From contig CAKSCM010000008.1 in NCBI GenBank assembly GCA_934444365.1, forward strand, positions 1 through 64,000: a stretch of 64,000 nt of DNA. Direction: 5' to 3'. This DNA is from an uncultured Eubacteriales bacterium. Lineage in GTDB: Bacteria > Bacillota > Clostridia > Oscillospirales > Acutalibacteraceae. Each line of letters opens with the position of its first letter. Position 1 is the first letter of the stretch. Position numbers and translations under genes: made by a program. This document shows, piece after piece, positions 26,233 through 36,088 of the stretch. Under the pieces are notes generated by a model that ran no database searches, was not told the origin of the DNA, and worked only from the letters and a program-made list of their open reading frames with translations.

Positions 26233-26973
26233 GTGATAAAGCTGTCTCAGGCCGTTATTGTCGAAGGAAAATACGACAAAATACGGCTTTCCTCGGTGCT
26301 TGACGCCGAAATAATCACCACCGAAGGCTTTAGAATATTTAAGGACCGCGAAAAGCTCTCATTTATAAGACAAATTGCTAAAAAGCGCGGAATAATAATA
26401 ATGACAGACAGCGACAGTGCCGGATTTATGATACGGGGGCATCTCGCCTCGGCCGTACCGAACGAAAACATCATTAATGTATATGTACCCGAGATAAAGG
26501 GCAAGGAAAAAAGAAAGACCTCAGCCTCAAAGTCAGGGCTCCTCGGCGTTGAGGGAATGAGCGAAGAGGTTATTTTATCCGCCCTTGAAAGAGCCGGAAT
26601 ATCTCCCGAAAAAACCGATACGGCAAAAGAACGGGCCGATTATAAAAGCAGTAAAAATAAGAGCAAAAACGAGAGTGAAAGCGGTACCTGTGCCTGTAAT
26701 TCCGGCGGAGGTAAAAAAACACAGGACAAAGCCGCTCGTAAAAATGACAGTTCGGATAAAATAACCCCGGCCGATCTTATGGAGCTCGGGCTTTACGGCG
26801 GCGCTATGGCATCCGCGAGGCGAAACTCGCTGAAAAAACGGCTCGGATTGCCGAGCTCGCTGTCCTCCAGAGGCTTTTTGCAGGCGATAAATATTCTGTA
26901 TACACACGACGAATTCATCGGCTTTTTGAGAGAGTCGGAAAAATCTGAAAAACCGGAAAAAACAGATTTTTAA
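26233..26973 (+). CDS. rnmV: ribonuclease M5 (5S rRNA maturation) with a charged insertion
   Basis: A 246-residue protein. The N-terminal TOPRIM domain has E11 (VIVEGKYDK) and D58-x-D60 (MTDSDSAG), which bind metal for cleavage of 5S rRNA precursor. The DUF4093-like C-terminus (about 182-235) has GGAMASARRNSLKKRLGLP. RNase M5 is usually about 180-190 residues. Here a low-complexity Lys/Ser/Glu/Asn stretch of about 50 residues (about 125-180) lies between the two parts. GTG start six nt after holA, with AGGTGAT upstream. The common partners rsmA and tatD are not adjacent. Confidence 0.88.
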   Translation: MIKLSQAVIVEGKYDKIRLSSVLDAEIITTEGFRIFKDREKLSFIRQIAKKRGIIIMTDSDSAGFMIRGHLASAVPNENIINVYVPEIKGKEKRKTSASKSGLLGVEGMSEEVILSALERAGISPEKTDTAKERADYKSSKNKSKNESESGTCACNSGGGKKTQDKAARKNDSSDKITPADLMELGLYGGAMASARRNSLKKRLGLPSSLSSRGFLQAINILYTHDEFIGFLRESEKSEKPEKTDF

Positions 26974-27132
26974 TTTTTAAATTAAGCGCTCCTTTGCGGG
27001 CAAAATCCGCTAAAACTTGAATTTAAAAGCATTTTACCGGACCCGGGCAATAAACCCGGCCGACACAAAATCCGCTCAAGACAAAAACACCAAAAACAAA
27101 GCCACTACAGAATTTATATCCAAGGGAAAATT

Positions 27133-28509
27133 ATGAAGATGTATGAATCCGATACCGAATTTAAAATGCAGCTGCCGGGCGACATACAAAACGCAATCGA
27201 AAGGCTTAAGGAAAACGGTTTTTCGGCCTTTTGCGTCGGCGGAAGTGTACGGGACAGCATGCTCGGCCGTACGGTCTCGGATTACGATATGTGTACCGAC
27301 GCATTGCCCGAGCAGATAATATCGGTCTTCGGCGAGGAAAACACCATTCCCACCGGCATAAAGCACGGCACCGTAACCGTAAAACTCACCTTTGGTCTTT
27401 GCGAGATAACGACCTTCCGGTGCGACGGTGAATATCTCGACTCGCGCCATCCGTGCGAGGTAAGCTTCACGCGCAATATTTACGAGGATCTTAAAAGGCG
27501 CGATTTTACGGTAAACGCCATGGCCTATTCCCCGAAAGAGGGGCTTATCGATCCGTTTGGCGGAAAAAGCGATCTTAAAAAAGGCATTATCCGCACCGTA
27601 GGGAATCCCGACGACCGTTTCGGCGAGGATGCTTTAAGAATTATGAGGGCGGTGCGTTTTTCGTCGCAGCTCTCCTTTGAGATCGAGCTCAAAACCGACG
27701 AAAGCATTCACCGTCTTTGCTCAAACATCGGGAAAATATCGGTCGAAAGGATCTTTTCGGAGCTTTGCAAAACCCTCGGCGGAGCAAATGCAAAAAATGC
27801 TCTTGACCGGTATCGCGACGTTATCGCGGTGTTTATTCCCGAAATTAAGAAATGCTTCGGATTCGATCAGAAAAGCCCCTTTCACGACGCCGACGTTTAC
27901 ACCCACATTTTACGGTCCGTTGATTTTGCGCCGAAAAATGATACCACCGTCCGGCTGGCGCTTTTTTTGCACGATATAGCAAAGCCGGTTTGCTTTACGG
28001 AGGATGAAAGCGGCAGACGCCACTTTATGGGACATGCCGAAACGGGAGCAAAAATGGCAAGGGAGATACTTTTGCGTCTTAAAAGCAGCCGCAAAACAGC
28101 CGACGACGTTTTTGCCCTTATAGAAAATCACGAGAATTTTGTAAAACCCGAAAGGGCCGCCGTGCTACACGCGGCGAGCAAATTCGGCGCGGATTTTTTG
28201 CGAAAGCTTTTTATTCTGCAATCGGCCGACGCCGCCGCCCACTCCCCCGGCCACACCCAGCCGAGGCTTGAAAACAGTCTTAAATGCATAAAACTGCTGG
28301 ATGAGGCAATCGAAAAAAACGAGTGCTTTACCCTCTCGGATCTTAAAATCAGCGGCAATGAGGTAAAAAATCTCGTGCCGCCGGATAAACGGTTTATGAT
28401 ATCACGGATTTTAAACAAGCTGCTCGCCGAGGTAATAGACGAAAAAACCGAAAATAAGCCCGATAAACTTAAACTCCGCGCAGCCGAAATCGCAAGCGGA
28501 TTACAGTAA
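27133..28509 (+). CDS. cca: CCA tRNA nucleotidyltransferase with HD domain
   Basis: A 458-residue protein. The class II nucleotidyltransferase core has GGSVRD (36-41) and D50-x-D52. RRDFTVNAMAY and the RFGEDALRIMRAVRF tRNA/nucleotide-recognition segment follow. An HD-type domain (LFLHDIAKP, then HAETGAKMA) lies near 275-310. It adds or repairs the 3' CCA of tRNAs. The start at 27133 has a GGGAAAA stretch upstream; a downstream ATG at residue 3 is possible. Confidence 0.95.
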   Translation: MKMYESDTEFKMQLPGDIQNAIERLKENGFSAFCVGGSVRDSMLGRTVSDYDMCTDALPEQIISVFGEENTIPTGIKHGTVTVKLTFGLCEITTFRCDGEYLDSRHPCEVSFTRNIYEDLKRRDFTVNAMAYSPKEGLIDPFGGKSDLKKGIIRTVGNPDDRFGEDALRIMRAVRFSSQLSFEIELKTDESIHRLCSNIGKISVERIFSELCKTLGGANAKNALDRYRDVIAVFIPEIKKCFGFDQKSPFHDADVYTHILRSVDFAPKNDTTVRLALFLHDIAKPVCFTEDESGRRHFMGHAETGAKMAREILLRLKSSRKTADDVFALIENHENFVKPERAAVLHAASKFGADFLRKLFILQSADAAAHSPGHTQPRLENSLKCIKLLDEAIEKNECFTLSDLKISGNEVKNLVPPDKRFMISRILNKLLAEVIDEKTENKPDKLKLRAAEIASGLQ

Positions 28510-28960
28510 AAGCAGTAAAACAGGTATAACGGTAAATACAACACATGCAGCAAAACGCCCTCTTGTGTGTTCTATACGTCAAAACCGACAAACCTGCCGC
28601 TTCGGGCGGTTTGTCTAATCATAATGCAAATATCAGAGCACGCCCAAAATTACCCGCCGGCAATACCTTCCGGTTTGTAATTCATCATATATGGTAACCT
28701 CGCCGGTTCAAAAAGCAAAAAGGAAAACGGCTTAAAACACACCTGTAAAGATCCTCGGCGGTCGATAATAGGTCTTTTCATGCCTATAGCATAACCTTTT
28801 AATTTTTACGGCTTGTCCGATGCCGTAAAATCAGCCGTTGTAATGTACTGTGCGCTTTTTATAACACATAATCGAGTCGCGAAAAACTTTTTTAGTTAAA
28901 TTGACATTTCGTTCGTTATTTCACATAAAAACCTTTTTCAAGGTTTGGTTAATCGCCTAA
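28510..28960. other. intergenic region with hairpins, no gene seen
   Basis: A strong hairpin spans 28587-28615 (GACAAACC with GGTTTGTC) just after cca; it lacks a long T-run but could end the cca transcript. A second inverted repeat TTTTACGGC/GCCGTAAAA lies at 28804-28830. No coding frame or known RNA was recognised. Confidence 0.45.
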
Positions 28961-28989
28961 TTGCTTTTTTACTCGGGATTTGTTATAGT
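28961..28989 (+). promoter_or_regulatory. promoter of the sugar ABC ATPase gene
   Basis: TTGCTT-17-TATAGT, about 60 nt before the ATG at 29056. It lies inside the longer open frame and so supports the downstream start. Confidence 0.7.
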
Positions 28990-29055
28990 ATTAGGGTACT
29001 GTCGGTATCCGTATCGGCGGATACCTTTGTTAGATTTTTAGGAGGAAACTTTCAA

Positions 29056-30198
29056 ATGGCAAGCTTATCACTGCGCAATATAGGCAAAACATACGCCGGC
29101 GGAGTAAAGGCCGTAATCGATTTCAACCTTGAAATAAAGGACACCGAGTTTATAATCTTGGTCGGTCCGTCCGGTTGCGGTAAGTCCACCACCCTTCGTA
29201 TGATAGCCGGACTTGAAGAAATAACCGACGGCGAGCTTTACATAGGCGACCGTCTTGTTAACGACGTCGCTCCGAAGGACCGCGACATCGCGATGGTTTT
29301 CCAGAACTACGCTCTTTATCCGCACATGACCGTTTTCGGCAACATGGCTTTCGGACTTAAGCTCCGCAAGGTTCCCAAGGAGGAAATTAAACGCAGAGTT
29401 GAAGAGGCCGCACGTATACTTGACATATCCCACCTTCTTGAGCGTAAGCCGAAGGCTCTTTCGGGCGGTCAGCGTCAGCGTGTTGCTTTGGGTCGTGCAA
29501 TAGTCCGTAATCCTATGGTCTTCCTGCTTGACGAACCTCTTTCAAACCTCGATGCTAAGCTCCGCGCACAGATGCGCACCGAGCTCTCTCTTCTCCATCA
29601 GAAACTGAAGACCACCTTCATTTATGTTACCCATGACCAGACCGAAGCTATGACCATGGCCGACCGTATAGTCGTTATGAAGGACGGTTATATTCAGCAG
29701 GTCGATACTCCTCAGCATCTTTACGACACTCCCTGCAACGCCTTCGTTGCCGGCTTTATCGGTTCTCCGCAGATGAACTTTGTCGACAGCGTTCTTCGCA
29801 AGGTCGGCGACGACTTCTTTGTTGAGTTCGGCTCTGAGGATACCAAACGCCGCAAGGGTGTCAAGTATCAGATAAAGCTCCCCGCCGAGAAGAATGCGAA
29901 GGATTGCCTTGTTCCTTACATCGATAAGGAAGTTATAATGGGTATCCGTCCCGAGCATATGCATGATGAGGAAATGTACATCTCCATGATGCCCGACGGA
30001 CTTATCAAGGCTCATGTTGATGTTACCGAGCTTATGGGCGCTGAGACCTACCTTTACATCACCTGCGAGGGCCACGGCTTTACCGCCCGTGTTTCCCCCT
30101 CCACCACCGCTCAGTCGGGCGATGAGATCGATATAACCATCGATCCCACAAAGATCCACCTCTTTGATAAAGAAACCGAAAAGACCATCTGCAACTAA
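29056..30198 (+). CDS. ugpC: ABC-transporter ATPase of the MsmK/UgpC carbohydrate type
   Basis: A 380-residue protein. Walker A GPSGCGKST, signature LSGGQRQR, Walker B VFLLDEPLSNLD and the H-loop VTHDQTEA are followed by an OB-type regulatory domain (about 240-375) with GIRPEHMHD. It powers import of oligosaccharides with separate permease and binding proteins. No such partner genes are adjacent. In Firmicutes one such ATPase often serves several sugar transporters, and the isolated position fits that. GGAGG precedes the ATG at 29056. Codon choice looks more biased than in its neighbours, as in highly expressed genes. Confidence 0.94.
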   Translation: MASLSLRNIGKTYAGGVKAVIDFNLEIKDTEFIILVGPSGCGKSTTLRMIAGLEEITDGELYIGDRLVNDVAPKDRDIAMVFQNYALYPHMTVFGNMAFGLKLRKVPKEEIKRRVEEAARILDISHLLERKPKALSGGQRQRVALGRAIVRNPMVFLLDEPLSNLDAKLRAQMRTELSLLHQKLKTTFIYVTHDQTEAMTMADRIVVMKDGYIQQVDTPQHLYDTPCNAFVAGFIGSPQMNFVDSVLRKVGDDFFVEFGSEDTKRRKGVKYQIKLPAEKNAKDCLVPYIDKEVIMGIRPEHMHDEEMYISMMPDGLIKAHVDVTELMGAETYLYITCEGHGFTARVSPSTTAQSGDEIDITIDPTKIHLFDKETEKTICN

Positions 30199-30236
30199 TC
30201 TGTTGCCGATTACCGGTTTTTATAATCAATAAAGCC

Positions 30237-30290
30237 AAGCTGTCGTACCGTTAATGCAAAAGCCGTACGGCAGCTTTTAGTTTTATTTTT
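30237..30290 (+). terminator. terminator after the ABC ATPase gene
   Basis: AAGCTGTCGTAC pairs with GTACGGCAGCTT (one mismatch) and is followed by TTTAGTTTTATTTTT. Confidence 0.88.
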
Positions 30291-30421
30291 AGTAAAACTA
30301 AACTTAAAACAACACTGCTTTAGCCCACTCAAACAAATTATTGCAAACCAATGCTTTTGCCGTTTGAAGCGGATTTAGCGGTAAAACAAAATAACAATTT
30401 ATGCTTTTTTGCTTTTTTATA

Positions 30422-30450
30422 TTGATTTTTTTTAGTTGATATTGTACAAT
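30422..30450 (+). promoter_or_regulatory. promoter of the dockerin-GxGYxYP gene
   Basis: TTGATT-17-TACAAT in very AT-rich DNA, about 90 nt before the ATG at 30540. The rest of 30291-30421 shows nothing further. Confidence 0.55.
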
Positions 30451-30539
30451 AAAAGCTGTTAAAAGGGTCATTGTTCGGTTTTAATATAAAAACATGGCTT
30501 TTATAACCTTAAAAACATAAGAAAAGGAGAGAAAAAAAC

Positions 30540-32762
30540 ATGAAAAGAATCCTCAGTCTGATTCTTGCCGCAATTATGCTCTTATCGGTTATCGCGGTTT
30601 CTGCTTCTGCCGCCGGCAGCAATGTCTACGGCGATGTAAACGGCGACAAAGATGTAAAGTCGAATGACGCGTTGATTGTTTTACAGCATGTTGTAGGAAA
30701 AACGACCATTGCCGAAAACCTCCAGAAATATGCTGACGTCGACGGTGTCGGCGGAATAACCTCCACCGACGCATTGCTTATTCTTCAGTTCGTCGTAGGC
30801 AAAATCGAAAAGCTGCCGACCTTTGAGCTGGAGGATCGCGAGCTTTTGTTCGACCTTCCCGATACCCTCATTCATAACGGCGCTTACACCTATGACACCA
30901 CCGCCGACAATTCCTTTATAATAACCGGCGAGGGTCTTGCCGAGAAAACAATTTATGTCTTCTCAGACGGTACATTTAACGCCGCCAACGCCAACGTTAA
31001 AAAGGATACCGCCAGATTCGTCTACAGCCTTCAGGGATTAATCAACCGCGATTTCGGTATATCCCACACCGCGATACTTTATTCCGGAACGATTGACAGC
31101 TGGCTTGAGTACATGATGGAGGACGGTAATTTCTTCAACGGCTACAATATAGTCGAAATCAAGAAATTTGACGTCTTTATGAGCACCTTCAAGGCTCAGA
31201 TAGAGCAGTGCGGAATAGTGCTTTGGGATCCCCAGGCTCCCTCCACCGCCAACGTTGCCCAGACCATATGCGGTCTTGACGGATACCTCCCGGTAAAATA
31301 TGACACCGGCACAAGAAGCTTCTACACCAAGCTCATGGCTTATAAGGAAGCGGACAACGGCGGATATAAGCTTACCGTTAAACAGAACCTTTGCGGAATG
31401 TTCACAAACGCTGTAAAGGGACAGAAGATTGCCGACACCAACCTTGTTTCCACCGGTTCGGTCAAGTGCGATCCGTATATCTGGGCTCTTGATAAATACA
31501 TGGACAGATGCTCCTCCAAATACATCGCCTACATTGTTGACGGCGCTGTATCGGTTGACGGCAACGCTCTTTCACAAAGAGGCGACGCTGCTTCCCCCGG
31601 AAGCACCTGCCTGCCCAACCTCGATTACCTGCTTGCACGTCGCTGCTTCTTCTTCGATCTCACCTGCTTCCCCAACGAGACCCCCTGTGACGATCCGAAT
31701 CAGGAGCTCGGCACCGACGCCGCAACCATGAACAAAATACTCCAGGCTATTTATGACCGCAACAACGGAAACCAGATAATCCAGATGATGGGCTTCCCGC
31801 CATGGTGGCTTAAATACACCACCCACGGCAACCTCGGTTCACAGGTCCCCACCACCCTTGAGTGGATGACCGTTGAGGTTATGACCGCTTACAACTGCGC
31901 CAAGGAAGCCGACGCGGCTCAGCCCTGCTCAATGACCAACGGCTCGGCTTACTACAAATACGTAAGCACTACCAAGGAGTTTAAAAACAACGACGCCACC
32001 TCCACCGAGAAATTCGACAGCAACACCTATTACTTCCTTTTCTATCTCGGCGACTACGATTCGTCCGCATGGCTTAAAACCCATGTTGCCAACTTCTGGG
32101 GCGATGAGAAACGCGGTTCAATCCCCATGATGTGGGCATTCAACCCCAACCTCAGCTATCGTGTACCCATGGTGTTTGACTATGTTTACGAGAACGCCTC
32201 CGCGAACGACTACTTTGTAACCGGCGAGGGTGCAGGATATGTTATTCCCTCGGCGCTTTACAAGGATTATAACATTTATGATTTTACCAAGCGTACCAAT
32301 CCCGACGGAATGAAGGCATGGATCGAGTATTCGAAGCCGTTTTACAAGACCTTCGATATGGATATAACCGGCTTCATAATCAACGGACGTTCTCAGATAG
32401 ATTCGAGAATAATGAGCGCATACAACCGGTTCTCGCCTGTCGGCTCGTTCAGCAACTCGACGGCCATGAAGCTTGTTGAGCGTGACGGAACCCCCTATGT
32501 GTACCTGCAAAACGGTGTAGGCTTTACAGCAGCCGAAAGAGAAAACTCCGTACTTACCATGCATCAGTACATGAGCGGTACCATGAGACAGTACAACTTC
32601 GGCGCTTACCGTACGGTTTGTGCTTCGCCGACCCAGACCTATAAGCTTGCTCAGGCCTTCATCGAGTATGAAGCGACCCGCGGCAAGACTGTAAAGCTGG
32701 TCGATCCATACACCTTCTTCAGGCTCATAAAAGAATCCGGCCAGGCCCAGTCTATAAACTAA
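30540..32762 (+). CDS. secreted GxGYxYP-family protein with N-terminal dockerin
   Basis: A 740-residue protein. A signal peptide (1-25, ending SASAAG) is followed by a type I dockerin with two calcium-loop repeats: GDVNGDKDVKSNDALIVLQ at about 31-49 and ADVDGVGGITSTDALLILQ at about 65-83. The GxGYxYP region (about 100-735) includes GFPPWWLKY and the signature-like GEGAGYVIP, and ends VDPYTFFRLIK. Pfam regards GxGYxYP proteins as putative glycoside hydrolases; activity is unproven. The dockerin implies docking to a cohesin on a scaffold or the cell surface. It has strong family resemblance to the signal-less protein at 43852-45600. AAGGAGAG stands before the ATG. Confidence 0.85.
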   Translation: MKRILSLILAAIMLLSVIAVSASAAGSNVYGDVNGDKDVKSNDALIVLQHVVGKTTIAENLQKYADVDGVGGITSTDALLILQFVVGKIEKLPTFELEDRELLFDLPDTLIHNGAYTYDTTADNSFIITGEGLAEKTIYVFSDGTFNAANANVKKDTARFVYSLQGLINRDFGISHTAILYSGTIDSWLEYMMEDGNFFNGYNIVEIKKFDVFMSTFKAQIEQCGIVLWDPQAPSTANVAQTICGLDGYLPVKYDTGTRSFYTKLMAYKEADNGGYKLTVKQNLCGMFTNAVKGQKIADTNLVSTGSVKCDPYIWALDKYMDRCSSKYIAYIVDGAVSVDGNALSQRGDAASPGSTCLPNLDYLLARRCFFFDLTCFPNETPCDDPNQELGTDAATMNKILQAIYDRNNGNQIIQMMGFPPWWLKYTTHGNLGSQVPTTLEWMTVEVMTAYNCAKEADAAQPCSMTNGSAYYKYVSTTKEFKNNDATSTEKFDSNTYYFLFYLGDYDSSAWLKTHVANFWGDEKRGSIPMMWAFNPNLSYRVPMVFDYVYENASANDYFVTGEGAGYVIPSALYKDYNIYDFTKRTNPDGMKAWIEYSKPFYKTFDMDITGFIINGRSQIDSRIMSAYNRFSPVGSFSNSTAMKLVERDGTPYVYLQNGVGFTAAERENSVLTMHQYMSGTMRQYNFGAYRTVCASPTQTYKLAQAFIEYEATRGKTVKLVDPYTFFRLIKESGQAQSIN

Positions 32763-32804
32763 CGGTTAAACCGGTGCTTTTCTGAAGAAAAGTAAAATAT
32801 CTAA

Positions 32805-32845
32805 GCCCTCTGCTTTTTTCACAAAAAGGCAGAGGGCGTTTTTTA
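32805..32845 (+). terminator. terminator after the dockerin protein gene
   Basis: GCCCTCTGC pairs perfectly with GCAGAGGGC, followed by GTTTTTTAT. Confidence 0.92.
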
Positions 32846-32851
32846 TACAAT

Positions 32852-32890
32852 AAAAAGGTCCGTCGGTATTTTTTACCGGCGGATCTTTTC
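32852..32890 (-). terminator. terminator of the GT14 gene
   Basis: On the complement GATCCGCCGGTA pairs with TACCGACGGACC (one mismatch) and ends in TTTTTA, 20 nt after the gene. Confidence 0.8.
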
Positions 32891-32911
32891 GCTTGGCTTT
32901 AATATTAAATT

Positions 32912-33829
32912 TTACCGAGTCCGGACAGCATCGCTATGTTCCTTTTTCTTCATAACAGTCTCAAAGATCATATCGATGATTTCGGGATACAGCTCGCTGT
33001 CAAACTTCCTTGCAAAAAGCATTTTAGAGGAAACGAGCTCGTCGAAATCTTCCTTTTTAAAGGTGTACGGTTCGCCGCGCTTCCAGTCGATAAGCCGCAT
33101 TATCGACGAACAATCCGGGTTTTTAAGATCGCTCTGGTAAAGCCTGTCGACAAACTCAGAATTAAGCACCATGGTCTGCAAAAACATTTCATCGGCACAT
33201 GAGGACGATTTGAAATGCTTTTCTATAAACGCCTCGTTATTTACAACATATTCAGCCAATTGATCGGTAATGCTGAACCAGTTTGCACCAAAGCCAAAGC
33301 GTAAATTCGCCTTTTTCGTCCGATCGACCCTCATAACGGTCTGAATCCGCGAAGCAGCGGATCGTAAAATTCCGTAAAAACGGCTGTCGCGCGGTTTGTT
33401 TCTGAAAGGATGATAATGCTTTATACGGAGCATTGTAAAATCGTCCGCCTCATCGGTGCAAAAATGAACAAGCTCTCTGCCCTGTGACTGTTCCTCAAAA
33501 AAGCTGTATATTTCATCGGGAGTTTTAATGGGCATATCGGCGCCGGAAATAAGGTGATAATATGCATACTTGCGGTTTTCCCTTGCAAATCTAAGCAGAT
33601 CAACCTCGCATTTTATAGAGTTATAAGCCCCCCACGAAATATTCCTTCTCGGCAAAAAGTGAATCTCGGATTTTTTGACCGTGCCCTTTATAACCTCCGG
33701 ATCAAAACCGGCGGTCTTTTTATCTATATGAATATAAAAATCGTTGCGTTCGTCATCCAGAATACGAAGAATTTTTTCAAGGATATCAAACTGTCTGTAT
33801 GCCATTATAAGATATGCGTGTTTATCCAT
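32912..33829 (-). CDS. core-2/I-branching-type glycosyltransferase (GT14-like)
   Basis: A 305-residue protein of the bacterial beta-1,6-N-acetylglucosaminyltransferase-like family. LIMAYRQFDILEKILRIL at the start, FYIHIDKKT near 31-39, YYHLISGADMPIKTPDEIY near 90-108, and SSSCADEMFLQTMV near 222-235 are family segments. There is no membrane helix, so it is cytoplasmic. It probably adds a sugar branch to a surface polysaccharide or exopolymer; donor and acceptor are unknown. It is a single-gene unit. Confidence 0.9.
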   Translation of the reverse strand: MDKHAYLIMAYRQFDILEKILRILDDERNDFYIHIDKKTAGFDPEVIKGTVKKSEIHFLPRRNISWGAYNSIKCEVDLLRFARENRKYAYYHLISGADMPIKTPDEIYSFFEEQSQGRELVHFCTDEADDFTMLRIKHYHPFRNKPRDSRFYGILRSAASRIQTVMRVDRTKKANLRFGFGANWFSITDQLAEYVVNNEAFIEKHFKSSSCADEMFLQTMVLNSEFVDRLYQSDLKNPDCSSIMRLIDWKRGEPYTFKKEDFDELVSSKMLFARKFDSELYPEIIDMIFETVMKKKEHSDAVRTR

Positions 33830-33872
33830 ACCGCATCACCCTTTCTCGCTTTATAAACCGCTCTGTAAAGCC

Positions 33873-33926
33873 GTAAAAAGCTCCGGTCGGATCAGAGTCT
33901 TGACGTTTTCCCCTTCGGCCGGAGCT
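33873..33926 (-). terminator. strong hairpin terminator before the GT14 gene
   Basis: On the complement AGCTCCGGCCGA pairs with TCCGACCGGAGCT (one mismatch) and is followed by TTTTTACGG. It may terminate the surface-protein transcript from upstream. If the promoter at 33946 is real, it lies inside the GT14 leader and would act as an attenuator. Confidence 0.7.
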
Positions 33927-33945
33927 GAAAATATCTGCTGATTGT

Positions 33946-33974
33946 ATTTTATCACACTTGATAAGCAAGCGCAA
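33946..33974 (-). promoter_or_regulatory. possible promoter of the GT14 gene
   Basis: TTGCGC-17-TAAAAT on the complement, just upstream of the hairpin at 33873-33926. Confidence 0.45.
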
Positions 33975-34043
33975 GGAAATCAGGCGGTTTTGTGCGTTAC
34001 CTATATAACCGGTTTCGGTTTTTAAAGCTATTCCCCCGGGTTT

Positions 34044-35972
34044 TTACCGCCCGGCGCCATCATCCGGCGCTTTCTTGCCCTTTAAAACTATAATTGTCGT
34101 TACAACGGCAAGCAATATGAGCAATCCAGCGCTTATAAGCACTATTTCCGTAACATTATCCCCTGTTGAGACCGCGACCTGATTGTCATTTGTGCTTTCA
34201 TCGTCTGCCGACGAAGTGCCGCCGGTCATCGCCGCGCCCTGTACGCCCTCGGTTGCGGCAACGCATACGCCGCATTCGCTTTCGCCCGAATAAAGGGTGT
34301 AGCTCTCAGCCGAAACAAGCTCCGGCGAGGAAAAGAACACATAGGAAAGGTTATACGGTGCCGTCACCGAAAAAACGGTGTTTGAGGATGAATCCTTTAT
34401 AGAAACGGTGCTGCCGGCACTTATCTGTACAGCCGACGTCGTCCGGCCGTTCGGAGACTGTCCGCCCTCTCCGGGGTTAACCCCTTCGCCCGGCGCTTCG
34501 CCGTTTTCTCCCGAGTCATCAAAAGCTCCCGGGCGCCCCGGCTGCATGCCGGACGGCATATCCGACGGCATTTCGGGAGGTGTATTGTCGGAATTCCCGT
34601 TGCCGAAACCGGCACCGTCCGAGGGCATTTGCGGCGACTCTTTACCGCTTTGTACCGTCATAGGCGAATTTCCGCTGTCGGCACTTTTTTCACCGCTGCC
34701 GCCTTGCGGCGCACCGGTATTTTCGGCATTTGACGTCAGTTCCGGAGGATTGTCGGTGTTTCCGGTATCCGTATTATTGTCCGGAGGAGTGTGTCCTCCG
34801 TTCCCATTAAAATCACCTCTGCCGGCGGCGGCGCCCATCATACCGGACGAACCGTATATGACATAGGCCTGGCTTGCCGAAAGGTTCATTCCCGTGCCGG
34901 CGCTGTTGCCGGCCGCAAAAACCGTGCCTCCCGTTATGGTTATTTTTCCGTCGGCGTCAAGCGGCTGATTATCGGCGGCGCTTTGAGAAAACACCGTAAC
35001 ACAGCCGCCTGAGATATCAAGAGTGCCGTTTGAGTCTATGCCGTCGCCGTTTGATGTTTGCATATACATTGTACCGCCCGAAATATTTACGGAAAAATCA
35101 TAATCCGAAAGATCGGAATTGGCGGCGTTGATACAATCGTCCTCGGCGTAGATATTAATGTTGCCGGAATAGATATTAAGGGTCGCCGCCTCAAGTCCTT
35201 CGCAGCATTTGTTAATTGTAATTTCGGGTCCGTCGGTACCATCGGCGCCGATATCCATTATATAGTCGCTGTGCAGTCCGTCATCCGCCGCCGAAACGAT
35301 TATTTTACCGCTTTTTACAACCAGCTTACTCTCGGCGTTTACGGCGTCGTTAACCTCGGCGGTTATATTTAGGGTAACATCCTGTATAAGGAGCCACGCC
35401 TCGCCCTCTTCGTCTGTAGTAGCACCGGATTTTATTCCGTTTTTGCCCTTGGCGTTTATATTAAGCACACCTGAGCCGGAAATGGTAACGGTCGAGCCGT
35501 CCTTGCATTTTAAAACGGCATTTTCCGCATCCTGATTGTCGGGATAATTGTCGTCGTTGTTTTTCTCGCCGTCCGTAAGGGTGTTTTCGCTGCCGTCGGC
35601 CGCAATAAGATTGACTCCGCTCGATTTATTAAAGGTAACGGGCGCGGAGTCAAGACTTGTAAGATCAAGTCCGTCAAGTACAAGATTAACTCCTGTCACA
35701 CCCTTTTTAACCGTAACCGTACCGTCTGAGCAGCTGCCCGAAAGCACAAAGGTTCCTTCGCCCTTTATCGTAAGATCGGTACCGTCGATTTCATAATCCG
35801 ATGAAAAATTACCGCTCGCGGTTACCGAATCATCCGAAAATGTAAGGTAGGTTGCATTTTCGTAGCTGCCCGAGCTTGCCGATGCCGCCGGCACCGCCCA
35901 TATTAAAAGCAGCAAACACTGTGTAATTGCAAGTATTCTTAAAATACGTTTATTCATATTCATTGCCTTCAT
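34044..35972 (-). CDS. surface carbohydrate-binding beta-helix protein (DUF4353/Cthe_2159-like)
   Basis: A 642-residue protein. A signal peptide (about 1-32) is followed by repeating beta-helix rungs (about 60-375) with motifs such as GSGVLNINAKGKNGIKS, AADDGLHSDY and NGDGIDSNGTLDISGG. A Gly/Asn/Pro-rich linker (about 385-510), a small beta domain and a C-terminal membrane helix (about 608-628) with a KGKK tail complete it. The family includes a Clostridium thermocellum protein known to bind acidic polysaccharide. It should be anchored in the membrane with the helix outside. It diverges from a VTC/DUF4956/two-component operon, a recurrent bacterial neighbourhood. AAGGAG precedes the ATG. Confidence 0.88.
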   Translation of the reverse strand: MKAMNMNKRILRILAITQCLLLLIWAVPAASASSGSYENATYLTFSDDSVTASGNFSSDYEIDGTDLTIKGEGTFVLSGSCSDGTVTVKKGVTGVNLVLDGLDLTSLDSAPVTFNKSSGVNLIAADGSENTLTDGEKNNDDNYPDNQDAENAVLKCKDGSTVTISGSGVLNINAKGKNGIKSGATTDEEGEAWLLIQDVTLNITAEVNDAVNAESKLVVKSGKIIVSAADDGLHSDYIMDIGADGTDGPEITINKCCEGLEAATLNIYSGNINIYAEDDCINAANSDLSDYDFSVNISGGTMYMQTSNGDGIDSNGTLDISGGCVTVFSQSAADNQPLDADGKITITGGTVFAAGNSAGTGMNLSASQAYVIYGSSGMMGAAAGRGDFNGNGGHTPPDNNTDTGNTDNPPELTSNAENTGAPQGGSGEKSADSGNSPMTVQSGKESPQMPSDGAGFGNGNSDNTPPEMPSDMPSGMQPGRPGAFDDSGENGEAPGEGVNPGEGGQSPNGRTTSAVQISAGSTVSIKDSSSNTVFSVTAPYNLSYVFFSSPELVSAESYTLYSGESECGVCVAATEGVQGAAMTGGTSSADDESTNDNQVAVSTGDNVTEIVLISAGLLILLAVVTTIIVLKGKKAPDDGAGR

Positions 35973-36088
35973 GTTTTTCGCTCTCCTTTTGAATTTTCAA
36001 GCTTAAAACTCCGAACCGGGAGTTTATCCGCCGACCGGTCGGGAAGGAAGGTTTCCCCGAAGAGGTTTCAAGCTTTTATGTCCAAATG

